From Microbacterium murale (GTDB taxonomy: Bacteria; Actinomycetota; Actinomycetes; Actinomycetales; Microbacteriaceae), in contig NZ_JAUSXK010000001.1 in assembly GCF_030815955.1 (NCBI RefSeq), positions 2,294,001 to 2,358,000 of the forward strand: a DNA stretch of 64,000 bases, in the 5' to 3' direction. Shown here piece by piece: positions 1 to 8,205 of this stretch. Made by a program: the position numbers and the translations under genes. Numbering within the stretch: position 1 is the stretch's first letter; each line of letters opens with the position of its first letter. The notes under the pieces are model-generated. The model ran no database searches, was not told the DNA's origin, and was given only the letters and a program-made list of their open reading frames with translations.

Positions 1-1
1 C

Positions 2-2101
2 AGGCTGATGATCGTCGTGGATGAGTTCGCCGAGCTGAAGACCGAGTTGCCGGACTTCATCAACGGACTGGTCCGCATCGCGCGCGTCGGGCGCTCCCTC
101 GGAGTCAACCTGGTGCTCGCGACGCAGCGGCCGTCCGGCGTCATCACGCCGGAGATGCAGTCGAACATCAACCTGCGCATCGCGCTGCGTGTGACCGACC
201 GCGCGGACTCGACCGACGTCATCGGCACACCGGACGCCGCTCTGATCTCCGCAGCCACCCCCGGCCGCGGGTACATGCGTGCCGGGCTCGATGCCGCTCC
301 CGTCGTGTTCCAGACGGCGCGCGTGGCAGGGCTGCGGATCGGGCACCAGCGTACGACGCGGGTGCTGCCTCCTGCCGCGAAGTTCGAATGGCAGACCGTT
401 GGCCTGCCGCCCCGGTTCCCCGCAGTGGAGAAGGCGGTGCACCGTCCGGATCAGGACGACACCGACCTGCGCGGGCTCGTGCAGCTGGCGACACGGGCTG
501 CAGCCGAGCTCGGCGTGGAGCGCAGCCCGTCACCGTGGCTGCTGCCGTTGCCGGAGCTGCTTCCCCTCGATCGGTTCGACGAGGATTCCGCGCCGGAGGG
601 CGCGGTGGTGCTCGGACTCGTCGATGTGCCTTCGCGTCAGACGCAGCGTCCGCTGCTGTGGCACACGCACACCGATTCGCACCTGCTGTTCTTCGGCGGC
701 AGCCGGTCCGGGCGCACGACCGCCGTGCGCACACTGCTCGCGCAGGCGGTGCAGCGCTTCACGCCGGCCGATCTGCACGTGTACGCGGTCGACTACGGCA
801 CCGGTGCACTGCTGCCCTTCGTGGCTGCTCCGCACACCGGCGCGGTCATCACGCCACAGGATTCCGGACGCCTTCCGCGCCTGCTCGCGCGGATGAGCGA
901 GGAGCTCTCTCGTCGGCAGTCGGTGATCGCCGCGGCAGGCGTCGGCAGCATCGGAGAGCAGAGGGCACAGGCCGACGCGCGTGACGCCCTCTCGTACGCG
1001 CTGTTCGTGATCGACGGATGGGAGCGGTTGTCCGCATCGTTGAGCGCGGATGACATGGTGACGGTTCGCGATCATGTGCTGCGGTTGCTGCGTGAAGGCC
1101 CGTCGTCCGGTATTCGCGTGATCATCACCGCCGATCGATCGGTTCCCAGCGACAAGGTGGCCAGCTTCATCGACACCCGGTACGCGCTGCCGATGCGCGA
1201 CGTCAACGACTACCGTGGCGCGGGGATCATGATCCGGGAGGTGCCGGCGTCGATTCCGCCCGGACGCGTGATGTTCGGCTCATCAGGAACCGAGGCGCAG
1301 CTCGCGGTGCTCTCCACCGACGTCACCGGCGAAGGGCAGACCGCGGCGGTGCGGGCGATCGTGGAGTATGTGTCGGCGCACTACGCGCAGTTCCCGCAGT
1401 TGGCCGAGTTGCCGCAGGCGTTCCGGGTCGATCCGCTGCCGCAGCGGATCGGACTCAGCGAGACGGCGCAGCTTCCGCTTCACGAGGGCGCTTCCGCGGA
1501 GTTCCCGGTGGTCGCCGTCGGAGGCGATCGCCTGTCGCGGATCACAGTCGCCTGGCCGGAGGTCGGCGGCTTCGTCGTCACCGGTGATCGCCGCAGCGGC
1601 AAGACCCACGCCCTTGCGGTCATCGCGCATCAGCTCGCGTGGCACGGCACCCGCATCGTCGTGGCCGTCGCACGCGACGGCTCGGTGCTCTCTGACGTCG
1701 CCCGCAGCCACGGGATGCCGGTGCTGACCCCGCAATCCGCCGATGAAGAACTGAGCGCGGCGCTCGCCGAAGGCGATGCACCGATCACGATCGTCGTCGA
1801 TGACAGCGAGGGCATCCGTGATTCGAAGCTCGACCGAGCTCTCGGCGCGGCGCGCGCGCATGCGCGTTTCGTGGTGGGAGTCGGATCGGAGTCGGCCGGG
1901 TCGTCGATCACGGTCGCACTCACAGAAGCGAAGAAGGGCAGAGCGGGACTCCTCCTCTCGCCCACATCGACCATCATCGGCACACAGGTGTTCGGCGTGC
2001 AGCTCGCTCGCACGCATATCGGCCGTGGTGCGCCAGGATCCGGCATGTTCTTCTCGGACGGCACCTATCTGCCTGTGCAGGTCCCGGACCTCACGGCGTG
2101 A
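2..2101 (+). CDS. eccC: EccC/FtsK-SpoIIIE type VII secretion ATPase (5' partial)
   Basis: This is the C-terminal part of the membrane-anchored ATPase that recognises WXG100 substrates and powers ESX (type VII) export. The frame is open to the left window edge, so the transmembrane segments and first Walker A lie outside. Visible are the Walker B of ATPase domain 1 (IVVDEF, right at the start), a second P-loop GGSRSGRTT about 230 residues in with a likely Walker B (IDGWE), and a third P-loop GDRRSGKT about residue 526 with IVVDDS downstream. Three stacked ATPase domains are the EccC arrangement. The FHA gene and three WXG100 genes follow on the same strand, which supports an ESX role rather than DNA translocation. 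Confidence 0.93.
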   Translation, partial: RLMIVVDEFAELKTELPDFINGLVRIARVGRSLGVNLVLATQRPSGVITPEMQSNINLRIALRVTDRADSTDVIGTPDAALISAATPGRGYMRAGLDAAPVVFQTARVAGLRIGHQRTTRVLPPAAKFEWQTVGLPPRFPAVEKAVHRPDQDDTDLRGLVQLATRAAAELGVERSPSPWLLPLPELLPLDRFDEDSAPEGAVVLGLVDVPSRQTQRPLLWHTHTDSHLLFFGGSRSGRTTAVRTLLAQAVQRFTPADLHVYAVDYGTGALLPFVAAPHTGAVITPQDSGRLPRLLARMSEELSRRQSVIAAAGVGSIGEQRAQADARDALSYALFVIDGWERLSASLSADDMVTVRDHVLRLLREGPSSGIRVIITADRSVPSDKVASFIDTRYALPMRDVNDYRGAGIMIREVPASIPPGRVMFGSSGTEAQLAVLSTDVTGEGQTAAVRAIVEYVSAHYAQFPQLAELPQAFRVDPLPQRIGLSETAQLPLHEGASAEFPVVAVGGDRLSRITVAWPEVGGFVVTGDRRSGKTHALAVIAHQLAWHGTRIVVAVARDGSVLSDVARSHGMPVLTPQSADEELSAALAEGDAPITIVVDDSEGIRDSKLDRALGAARAHARFVVGVGSESAGSSITVALTEAKKGRAGLLLSPTSTIIGTQVFGVQLARTHIGRGAPGSGMFFSDGTYLPVQVPDLTA

Positions 2102-2143
2102 AACCGGGTGGCGTGGTGAGGGTTAGACTGACGCGGTGTTCTC

Positions 2144-2160
2144 GCGCCCTTTTCGGGCGC
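2144..2160 (+). other. small hairpin in the leader of the FHA gene
   Basis: GCGCCC and GGGCGC flank a five-base loop between eccC and the FHA gene. A TAGACT -10-like hexamer lies at about 2123-2128. No U-tract follows, so this looks like a leader stem rather than a strong terminator. Confidence 0.35.
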
Positions 2161-2186
2161 TCGGCCGATGAAGGGGGGAATCTTCG

Positions 2187-2852
2187 ATGAGCACTCAATG
2201 CCGTTTCTGCGGTGAAGCAGTCAGGCCGGACAGCATGTTCTGCCCGTCCTGCGGTCAGCTCACCGACGCCGTCGCCGGCGTGGCCCCGCCGTTCCCCGGT
2301 TCGGATTCCGCACCACGGCGACGCGATTCGACCTCTGTCGCGGCGCCCGCCCCCGTGCTCGACCCCGTGCCGCTGCCCGCGCCCCGCAAGCCCGCGCGCA
2401 AGTCCGAGTCGGCCGAGTCGTCAACTCCCGCGAAGCAGCCTTCCGCCGTGAGATCCTCGGAGACTCCGAAGAAGGCGACGGGCGACAAGTCGCGAACCGC
2501 CGCTGCCGCGACGCCGACGACCACCGCCGCGGCCCCGACCGCGGTCACGCTGCCGGACGGGCAGCGTCTCCCGTTGGAAAGCGTGCTCGTTCTCGGCAGA
2601 TCGCCCGAGCAGGGTGCTGCTCAGCACAAGGGCGTCGCGGTGCGCCTTCCTGACCCTGAGCGGGCGATGTCGCGGGTGCATCTCGTGATCTCGCCGGTAC
2701 CCGACGGCGCCACAGCGACCGACCCTGGTTCCGCGAACGGCACGTTCCTCGAACGCGCCGGAACCCAGTACGTCCTGGTCGCGGGAACGCCGACGAGCCT
2801 TCTGCCCGGCGACCGTCTTCTGCTGGGCGATGCGACGCTGATCGTCTCCTGA
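2187..2852 (+). CDS. zinc-ribbon and FHA domain protein of the ESX locus
   Basis: 221 residues. An N-terminal zinc ribbon (Cys5, Cys8, Cys19, Cys22) is followed by a Pro/Ala/Lys/Thr-rich disordered linker to about residue 125. A forkhead-associated domain ends the protein, with the hallmark LGRS, SRVH and NGTF motifs. FHA domains bind phosphothreonine, and FHA proteins are common in type VII loci, where they are thought to regulate assembly or ATPase activity under Ser/Thr kinase control. The ATG has a strong purine-rich ribosome site (AAGGGGGG). Its place between eccC and the WXG100 genes makes an ESX accessory role likely. Its phosphoprotein partner is not visible here. Confidence 0.88.
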   Translation: MSTQCRFCGEAVRPDSMFCPSCGQLTDAVAGVAPPFPGSDSAPRRRDSTSVAAPAPVLDPVPLPAPRKPARKSESAESSTPAKQPSAVRSSETPKKATGDKSRTAAAATPTTTAAAPTAVTLPDGQRLPLESVLVLGRSPEQGAAQHKGVAVRLPDPERAMSRVHLVISPVPDGATATDPGSANGTFLERAGTQYVLVAGTPTSLLPGDRLLLGDATLIVS

Positions 2853-2877
2853 GCGCTTGCTTCAAGACTCGCGTGCT

Positions 2878-2905
2878 CAACGATGGGCAATTCTCCCCAT
2901 CGTTG
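2878..2905. terminator. perfect 10-bp inverted repeat between FHA gene and WXG100 operon
   Basis: Arms CAACGATGGG and CCCATCGTTG are separated by eight bases. It could end the eccC-FHA transcript, or be an operator for the WXG100 unit that starts about 75 bp downstream. No U-tract is present, so the terminator call is tentative. Confidence 0.45.
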
Positions 2906-2980
2906 TGCCCTCCCGCCGTGTGTTAGGAATGGTTACGCAGATCCAACCAGCGGCACAGCCGCATGACCAGGGGGTACGAC

Positions 2981-3274
2981 ATGGCCGAGATCAAGGTCAC
3001 CTCAGAATCACTCGCAGGCGTCGCGAGCCAGCTCGCAAACGGCGCGTCCTCGATCGAGTCGCAGCTCGGCAACCTGAAGGCCCTCGTGCAGGGACTGATC
3101 GCCGGAGACTGGGGCGGGTCCGCATCAGAGACCTTCAACGATCTCTATGAGCAGTGGGACGCAGCAGGCCTGCAGCTGAAAGAGTCGCTCAACGGCATCA
3201 GCGACCAGCTCAACAAGGCCTCGCTGGCATACGAGGAGTCGGAGTCGAACATCGGCAACAGCTTCCGCCAGTAG
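2981..3274 (+). CDS. WXG100 family ESX substrate (EsxA/EsxB-like)
   Basis: 97 residues, the normal WXG100 length. The central DWGGSASETF carries the W-G turn between two amphipathic helices. The family forms helical-hairpin dimers exported by type VII systems and can pilot larger effectors. I chose the ATG at 2981 (MAEIKV) over an in-frame ATG 18 nt upstream because AGGGGG sits at the right distance from 2981. It is the first gene of a run of three WXG100-like proteins and a large toxin. The C-terminal YEESESNIGNSFRQ resembles the export tail region, though a strict YxxxD/E was not confirmed beyond YEESE. Confidence 0.92.
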   Translation: MAEIKVTSESLAGVASQLANGASSIESQLGNLKALVQGLIAGDWGGSASETFNDLYEQWDAAGLQLKESLNGISDQLNKASLAYEESESNIGNSFRQ

Positions 3275-3285
3275 TCCAATCGGTC

Positions 3286-3301
3286 AGACCGCAGGGTCTG
3301 C
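3286..3301. other. short hairpin between the first two WXG100 genes
   Basis: CAGACC and GGTCTG flank a four-base loop in the 55-bp gap. It may tune the ratio of the first WXG100 protein to the rest of the operon by partial termination or RNA stabilisation. This is inference only. Confidence 0.35.
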
Positions 3302-3329
3302 CATCGTCACATGTTGAGGGGGGTGCCTC

Positions 3330-3788
3330 ATGGCGCATTTCGTGGTGAGCACGCCGTCGCTCGGCTTCTCCGCGGCATCCATGATGAATGCCGCGGGGAT
3401 GCTTGACGCACAGATCCAGCAGGCGCAGAGCGTCGTGAATGCGGTCGCGGGCGGCACGTGGACCGGCGATGCCGCTGACGCGTTCGTCGAGGAATGGAAC
3501 TCATTCATCACGAGCGCGGGCCTGACGCGGATGGCGTTGCTGAGCATCGCGACGCGCCTGCACGGCGCCCAGGCCACGTATGAGACGACCGAGAGTCAGA
3601 TCGTCACCGCCACGCGGTCCGCGCGAGTGTCGATCAACCAGCCGGGCAAGGATGGCGAGCTCGGCACCAAGGACGATGAGAAGCTCAGCGTGACCCTCGC
3701 CGAGAGCGTCGGCGATTCGCGTGAGGATCTCACCGAACTCGTCGCAGAGATCAAGACCTTCACCGACGGCGGGAGCGCTGACGTATGA
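3330..3788 (+). CDS. WXG100-like protein with C-terminal extension
   Basis: 152 residues. The first about 100 form a WXG100-like helical hairpin with GTWTGDAADAF as the WxG turn. About 50 further residues include a charged stretch (PGKDGELGTKDDEK) and a final helix. The extension is longer than in canonical Esx proteins. A strong GAGGGGGG ribosome site precedes the ATG. The stop overlaps the next start as ATGA, showing translational coupling within the locus. It is probably a secreted partner or chaperone-like pilot for the toxin; which partner it pairs with cannot be told from sequence. Confidence 0.85.
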   Translation: MAHFVVSTPSLGFSAASMMNAAGMLDAQIQQAQSVVNAVAGGTWTGDAADAFVEEWNSFITSAGLTRMALLSIATRLHGAQATYETTESQIVTATRSARVSINQPGKDGELGTKDDEKLSVTLAESVGDSREDLTELVAEIKTFTDGGSADV

Positions 3789-4078
3789 CCGGGCAGCACA
3801 CGTACGAGACGAGCGATATTCGCGGTCTCGAATCTGCGCTCAAGCAGCTGCAGGGTTATTGCAGCGACCTTCAGGCGCACGCTATGGCCGCCACCGCTGC
3901 GGTGGACTCGCAGTGGCAGGGCGTCGCGAACGCGGAGTTCGTCAATGCCGTTCAGATCTGGCAGGTCGGGGCGAGCGTGCTCACCTCGCATGCGGAGTTC
4001 CTCGCGACCTGGGCAGGGGTTGCCGCAACCGAGTACGAGACGGCACAGACCTCGATGACCACGAACTGGGCTGGTTGA
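3785..4078 (+). CDS. WXG100 family protein
   Basis: 97 residues of the usual length, with SQWQGVANAEF as the W-x-G turn and helices either side. It starts inside the stop codon of the preceding gene (ATGA) and ends three bases before the toxin start, so it is co-translated with both. Its C-terminal helix contains EYETAQTS. By analogy with other ESX effectors it may heterodimerise with the WXG-like N-terminus of the toxin for export. No signal peptide is present, as expected for this route. Confidence 0.9.
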   Translation: MTGQHTYETSDIRGLESALKQLQGYCSDLQAHAMAATAAVDSQWQGVANAEFVNAVQIWQVGASVLTSHAEFLATWAGVAATEYETAQTSMTTNWAG

Positions 4079-4081
4079 GTC

Positions 4082-7000
4082 ATGGTGAACATCGATCCCG
4101 AGAAGTTCCGCACTGCGGCCGACAACTTCGACGCCATCTCCACGCAGGCGGACACCTACGGATCTTCTGCGCGTTCCTCCCTGAACGGGTACGACGGCAT
4201 GGCCGGTACCGACCCAGGTGGTGAGCAGTTCGCCGAGGCGTACGACGAGATGGCGAAGGCGGCCCTTCAGGGATTCGCCGACACGCAGGCATCGGCGCGT
4301 GACCTTGATCGCGGCCTCATGGCGGCGGCGGCCACGCACGCCCAGGCCAACGCGAACGCCGGGTACATCGTCTACGACGCGGCCGGAACCTACGTGCTGC
4401 GCGACAAGATCGAGAGCACGACCGTCTCCTCCCCGCCGTCCGCCTTCGGTGGCCGCCCGGACACCATGGTCGATGGCCTGGACTCGGCTGCGGTCTGGAT
4501 CTGGGATCAGATCATGAACCTCGTCGGCACGCTCTTCCCTGACGGCGATCCGGACAAGCTCCGTGAGGCGGGTGGCACCTGGGCCAGCATCCTCGGGGAT
4601 CTCGAGGCGCTGAAGACCTCGATCTCGACTGCTGATGCCCCGTTGAGCGGGATGGAGAGCGGCGAGCTCACGTCGATCTCCTCCAAGGTCGACGACTTCT
4701 CGGATGGCCTCGGGAAGTTCGTCAGCAGCAGCGACGGCATCGGTCAGATCGACAACATCTGTCGCGACTACGCGGACACCATCGAGGAGACGCATCGCGA
4801 GTCGCGTCAGATGATGGTGCAGCTCGTCATCGAGGTCGTGGCGAGCATCGCCGTCGGCGGCCTGCTGTCCGTGGTCACCTTCGGCGCCTCCGCTGTCGTC
4901 GCCGGCTCCGGCATCGCGATCCGCATCGCGAACATCGGTGCGAGAATCGCCGGACTCGTTCAGAAGTGCGTCGCTGCCGCGATGAGACTCTCGAGCAAGC
5001 TGCGTGCGATCGTGGCTGCGCTGCGCGCAGCCGGCACCAATTTCCCGAAGCTGAGCCGCGTCGTGATCGAGGTCGTGTCGGGAACGACGGGGGCGATGGC
5101 AGCGGAGACCGTCGACCCGAACCCCAATTTCCTCGCGGCATTCGCGGGTGGTTTCGCCGGAGGCAGCGTCACCGCTGCCGTGGTGGCACCGTTCGGCAAC
5201 GCCGGCCGGCGAGTCATCGTCCAGGCCCTCGGCAACGGCACCGGCGGTGTCGCGGGCACAGCCACCGATATGGGTGTTCGAGGCGAAGAGATCACACCGG
5301 GCGCCCTCGCGCTGAGTGCGGGTCTCGGCGTCGTCATGTCGGCACGCCTGCCCAGTCGCACTTCGCCGACCGCGGGAAACCCGGACGGCGGACGCATCGA
5401 GACTCCCGACGCCAATGTCCCGGCCGGCGTCGGCGGCGACCCGGGCTCGACCAGCATCGACGGCAACGGGACGAGGACCGATTACGACGGCCCGGTCGGC
5501 GCCGGCAACGAGATCGGCTCCGGCGGCGGTGACGGCGGCGGCGCGCCGACCGATCACGGAGATGCCCCGCTGGACACCGACATCAACGTGACGCCGGATG
5601 CCGGCAACGGATCGCCTGCGGGCGACAGCGCAGCTTCTGGTGACGGCACGCCTGCGGGCGAAAGCTCGCCTGAGCCGACGCCTGAGCCGACTCCGGAGCC
5701 CACTCCTGAGCCGACTCCCGAGCCGACTCCGGAGCCGACTCCGGAGCCGACCCCTGAGCCGACTCCTGAGCCCACTCCCGAGCCGACGCCGGACAGCGAC
5801 GCCGACTCGACGACCGGTGGAAGCTCCGAGGGCGCGGGCCCCGGTTCGCGTGGTGTCCCGAACAGCGGCGGCGAAGCCGACGGCGGACGTACCCCGCGCG
5901 AGGACGGCGAAGCCGAGGGCGAAGCCCCCGAGGACGCCGCCCCCGATGCCGATGCAGATGCAGACGGCGACGGCAAGCCGGACGACGCGGACGGTGACGA
6001 CGCCGGCGACTCTCCGGAGGACGACGCAGCCGTCCCGCCGACGTCACCGACGGACGGCGATCGACTTTCACCGTCCGACTGGAACCCCGCGAACTCCTCG
6101 AACCCGCATGTGGCCGGGCTCTTCGACGCCAATGGCGACATGCGCACGTTCGATGAATGGAACGCAGCGAACGGCGATCCGGACGCACCGGCGAACCACA
6201 ACAAGGGCACGTACGGCGAACTCCAGGCGCAGGCCTTCATGGAGAGCAACGGCTGGACGCGCATCGACAACGGTGCGGACGGGTCCCACCCGGTCACGGC
6301 GCAGGGAATCGACGGCATCTACCGCCGGACCGGACCGGACGGCCAGACCGAGGTCGCGGTCATCGAGGCGAAGTACAACACGGCACGACTCGGGAACACA
6401 CTCGACGGCCGGCAGATGGGCCACGATTGGCTCACTGGAGCCAACACGGGGACGAACCGCATCGACGCCGCGATGGATGGCACGTCGCAATCCGACATCG
6501 ATGCCGTCAACGACGCGCTGGATTCAGGTGACATCCGCAGCGGCCTCGCACAGGTGGCGCCGGACGGCACCATCAGGGTCAGCGAGCTTGGTGTCGACGG
6601 GCGTGCCTCCGCGAACGGCGGAGATTTCACGGGATCCCCCGCGACCGGTGAAGCATCTGAGGCGCCGTCGACGACCCAGGCGTCCGGCTCTTCCTCGGCC
6701 TCTGATGTCGCTCCTGCTCCAGAGAGCGCAGGAGACCTCACTCCCGAGCGCGCTGGTGAAGGCAACGGCGATCCAGCTCCTGAGGATGACGGCGGCGCAA
6801 CCGGTGGTGGCGGCGATGTCCCGCCCAATGGCGGTGATGTCCCACCCAACGGCGGCGATGCTGCCGGCGACCCTCCTTCAGGCGGTACAGCGGCACTCAG
6901 CGACGGCACGTCGCACACCGTGCAGGCGTCGCCCGAGCAGATCGCAGCGAACACCACCCCGTGGGATCAGGACGAGTTCGGCGGGCAGCCGCTCGACAAC

Positions 7001-7744
7001 TTCCTTGCTGACCGCGGGTGGACTCGACGAGAACTCGATGACGCACTCGACACGCACGTGCGCAATCTCACGCCCGATCAGGTCGACATGCTCACCCAGG
7101 TGCGCGATTCCATCGCTGTGGATGCGGACACCTGGATGCAGAAGGTCGTCGACGACACGACTGCGCTCAACTACCTGTACAACGACCGCTCCGGGTACAA
7201 CAGCCCAGATCACATCTACGGCTTCACGGCTCGCGCCGGCGACGTTGTGGACATGCGAACACCGCGTGACGTCTTCGAACGACTTGCCCTGAATTATGAG
7301 GGGACGACCTTCTCCGCGGGCGACCGCGATGTCACCGTCGTCAGGTACCAGACCGACGATTTCGGCAGCCATGAGATTCCGCGCAACTCCAGCCTGTTCG
7401 GCGACTCCGGGCACAGATCTCAGAGCACTTGGGACGACGGTTCGTGGCAGATCACACCTGGTCGGGGTGACAATGCCCAGCCGATCGCAGATCGTGGACC
7501 GGCAGATCCGAATGTTCCGGGAGCGGTGATCCTGCCGCATGAGAATCCGCTCGTGGGCGCTGGTTGGACGCTCGGCTCGGATGGCGCACCCGAACTGCAC
7601 ACCGGCACGGCATCGGGAATGCGCGAGGGCGCAGAGATGTGGTCGATCCGTCAAGACGGAAGTCAGCACCTGACTGCCGTGTTGAAGCAGACCGGCGTCG
7701 ATGCGGACGGCAACCCGATTCTCGAGTGGGTGGAGACGGCATGA
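4082..7744 (+). CDS. type VII polymorphic toxin: WXG-like head, PEPT linker, PoNe-type nuclease, second C-terminal domain
   Basis: 1220 residues. Residues 1-100 form a WXG100-like helical region (export signal). Residues about 244-300 are strongly hydrophobic, and 345-385 are Gly/Ala-rich and possibly membrane-inserting. An acidic Pro/Gly linker carries ten PEPT repeats at 530-569. At about 705-800 lies a PD-(D/E)xK nuclease signature: Glu713 in YGE, Asp744 in GIDG, and Glu762/Lys764 in IEAKYN. This matches the PoNe DNase class, and a PoNi-type immunity gene follows. A second Ser/Pro/Gly linker leads to a separate domain, about 941-1220, with no assigned function (IYGFTARAGDVVDMRTP, EIPRN, EMWSIR). 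The nuclease is therefore internal rather than at the extreme C-terminus. The stop overlaps the next gene (ATGA). Confidence 0.85.
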   Translation: MVNIDPEKFRTAADNFDAISTQADTYGSSARSSLNGYDGMAGTDPGGEQFAEAYDEMAKAALQGFADTQASARDLDRGLMAAAATHAQANANAGYIVYDAAGTYVLRDKIESTTVSSPPSAFGGRPDTMVDGLDSAAVWIWDQIMNLVGTLFPDGDPDKLREAGGTWASILGDLEALKTSISTADAPLSGMESGELTSISSKVDDFSDGLGKFVSSSDGIGQIDNICRDYADTIEETHRESRQMMVQLVIEVVASIAVGGLLSVVTFGASAVVAGSGIAIRIANIGARIAGLVQKCVAAAMRLSSKLRAIVAALRAAGTNFPKLSRVVIEVVSGTTGAMAAETVDPNPNFLAAFAGGFAGGSVTAAVVAPFGNAGRRVIVQALGNGTGGVAGTATDMGVRGEEITPGALALSAGLGVVMSARLPSRTSPTAGNPDGGRIETPDANVPAGVGGDPGSTSIDGNGTRTDYDGPVGAGNEIGSGGGDGGGAPTDHGDAPLDTDINVTPDAGNGSPAGDSAASGDGTPAGESSPEPTPEPTPEPTPEPTPEPTPEPTPEPTPEPTPEPTPEPTPDSDADSTTGGSSEGAGPGSRGVPNSGGEADGGRTPREDGEAEGEAPEDAAPDADADADGDGKPDDADGDDAGDSPEDDAAVPPTSPTDGDRLSPSDWNPANSSNPHVAGLFDANGDMRTFDEWNAANGDPDAPANHNKGTYGELQAQAFMESNGWTRIDNGADGSHPVTAQGIDGIYRRTGPDGQTEVAVIEAKYNTARLGNTLDGRQMGHDWLTGANTGTNRIDAAMDGTSQSDIDAVNDALDSGDIRSGLAQVAPDGTIRVSELGVDGRASANGGDFTGSPATGEASEAPSTTQASGSSSASDVAPAPESAGDLTPERAGEGNGDPAPEDDGGATGGGGDVPPNGGDVPPNGGDAAGDPPSGGTAALSDGTSHTVQASPEQIAANTTPWDQDEFGGQPLDNFLADRGWTRRELDDALDTHVRNLTPDQVDMLTQVRDSIAVDADTWMQKVVDDTTALNYLYNDRSGYNSPDHIYGFTARAGDVVDMRTPRDVFERLALNYEGTTFSAGDRDVTVVRYQTDDFGSHEIPRNSSLFGDSGHRSQSTWDDGSWQITPGRGDNAQPIADRGPADPNVPGAVILPHENPLVGAGWTLGSDGAPELHTGTASGMREGAEMWSIRQDGSQHLTAVLKQTGVDADGNPILEWVETA
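5669..5788 (+). repeat. ten tandem 12-bp units encoding Pro-Glu-Pro-Thr
   Basis: Ten consecutive units of the type CCTGAGCCGACT encode (PEPT)10 in the toxin linker. Copies differ at third codon positions, so the repeat is maintained at protein level and partly diversified. A rigid, extended linker is the likely role. The copy number may vary among strains by slippage. Confidence 0.97.
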
Positions 7745-8181
7745 GTCCCCTGAGTTCGGGAAAGTACGGACTCGTCGATGATGTGCTCTATCGTGTCGTC
7801 GGCAACTCGGCGTCGAACAGTCGGAACTGGGTGCTGATGGCGGTTGATTCGAGCGCTGAGCCCTCTCGGCGGGAGATTCCGGGCGGGACACCCGGGTTCA
7901 AGCACGTCTCGCCGTCCGCGACGTATCAGGGTGAGCGCGTGCACGATCTTGTCTTCCGCGATGACGGGACGGTCCTGTTCCGGCTGTGGACGGACTCGGC
8001 GTCGACGGCGGGTCTGCGGTGGCCGGACGGAGTCGTGGTGCAGAGACAGACCGGTCAGCATCCCGGCGACAATTTCGTGGCGGGAGTCGCTTCGATCTCG
8101 GAGTTCACCGACTTCGATGATGGTCTCCCCGAGGTGTGGCGTCGGTTCCTGCCGGCAGGTGCCGCCGGTGAGGCGCGGTAG
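7741..8181 (+). CDS. putative immunity protein for the toxin C-terminal domain
   Basis: 146 residues, starting in the ATGA overlap with the toxin stop, so it is translationally coupled to it. It has no signal peptide or transmembrane segment and is predicted cytoplasmic. The sequence looks beta-rich, with segments such as LYRVVGN, WVLMAVD and VLFRLWTD. I do not recognise a named family. Position is the main evidence: the gene directly behind a polymorphic toxin usually neutralises its last domain, which here is the uncharacterised one after residue 940. A longer upstream frame exists inside the toxin gene, but the ATG at 7741 is the natural start. Confidence 0.7.
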   Translation: MSPLSSGKYGLVDDVLYRVVGNSASNSRNWVLMAVDSSAEPSRREIPGGTPGFKHVSPSATYQGERVHDLVFRDDGTVLFRLWTDSASTAGLRWPDGVVVQRQTGQHPGDNFVAGVASISEFTDFDDGLPEVWRRFLPAGAAGEAR

Positions 8182-8205
8182 CGTGGTGACGTCGAAGGAG
8201 GCGTT

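Noticed and set aside
3596..5557. 653-residue open frame on the minus strand inside the toxin
   Set aside because: It is a GC-rich antisense shadow of the toxin gene with arginine-rich, family-less sequence and no ribosome site.
5669..5788. possible CRISPR-like repeats
   Set aside because: Units are 12 bp, contiguous and in frame as PEPT codons, with no spacers.
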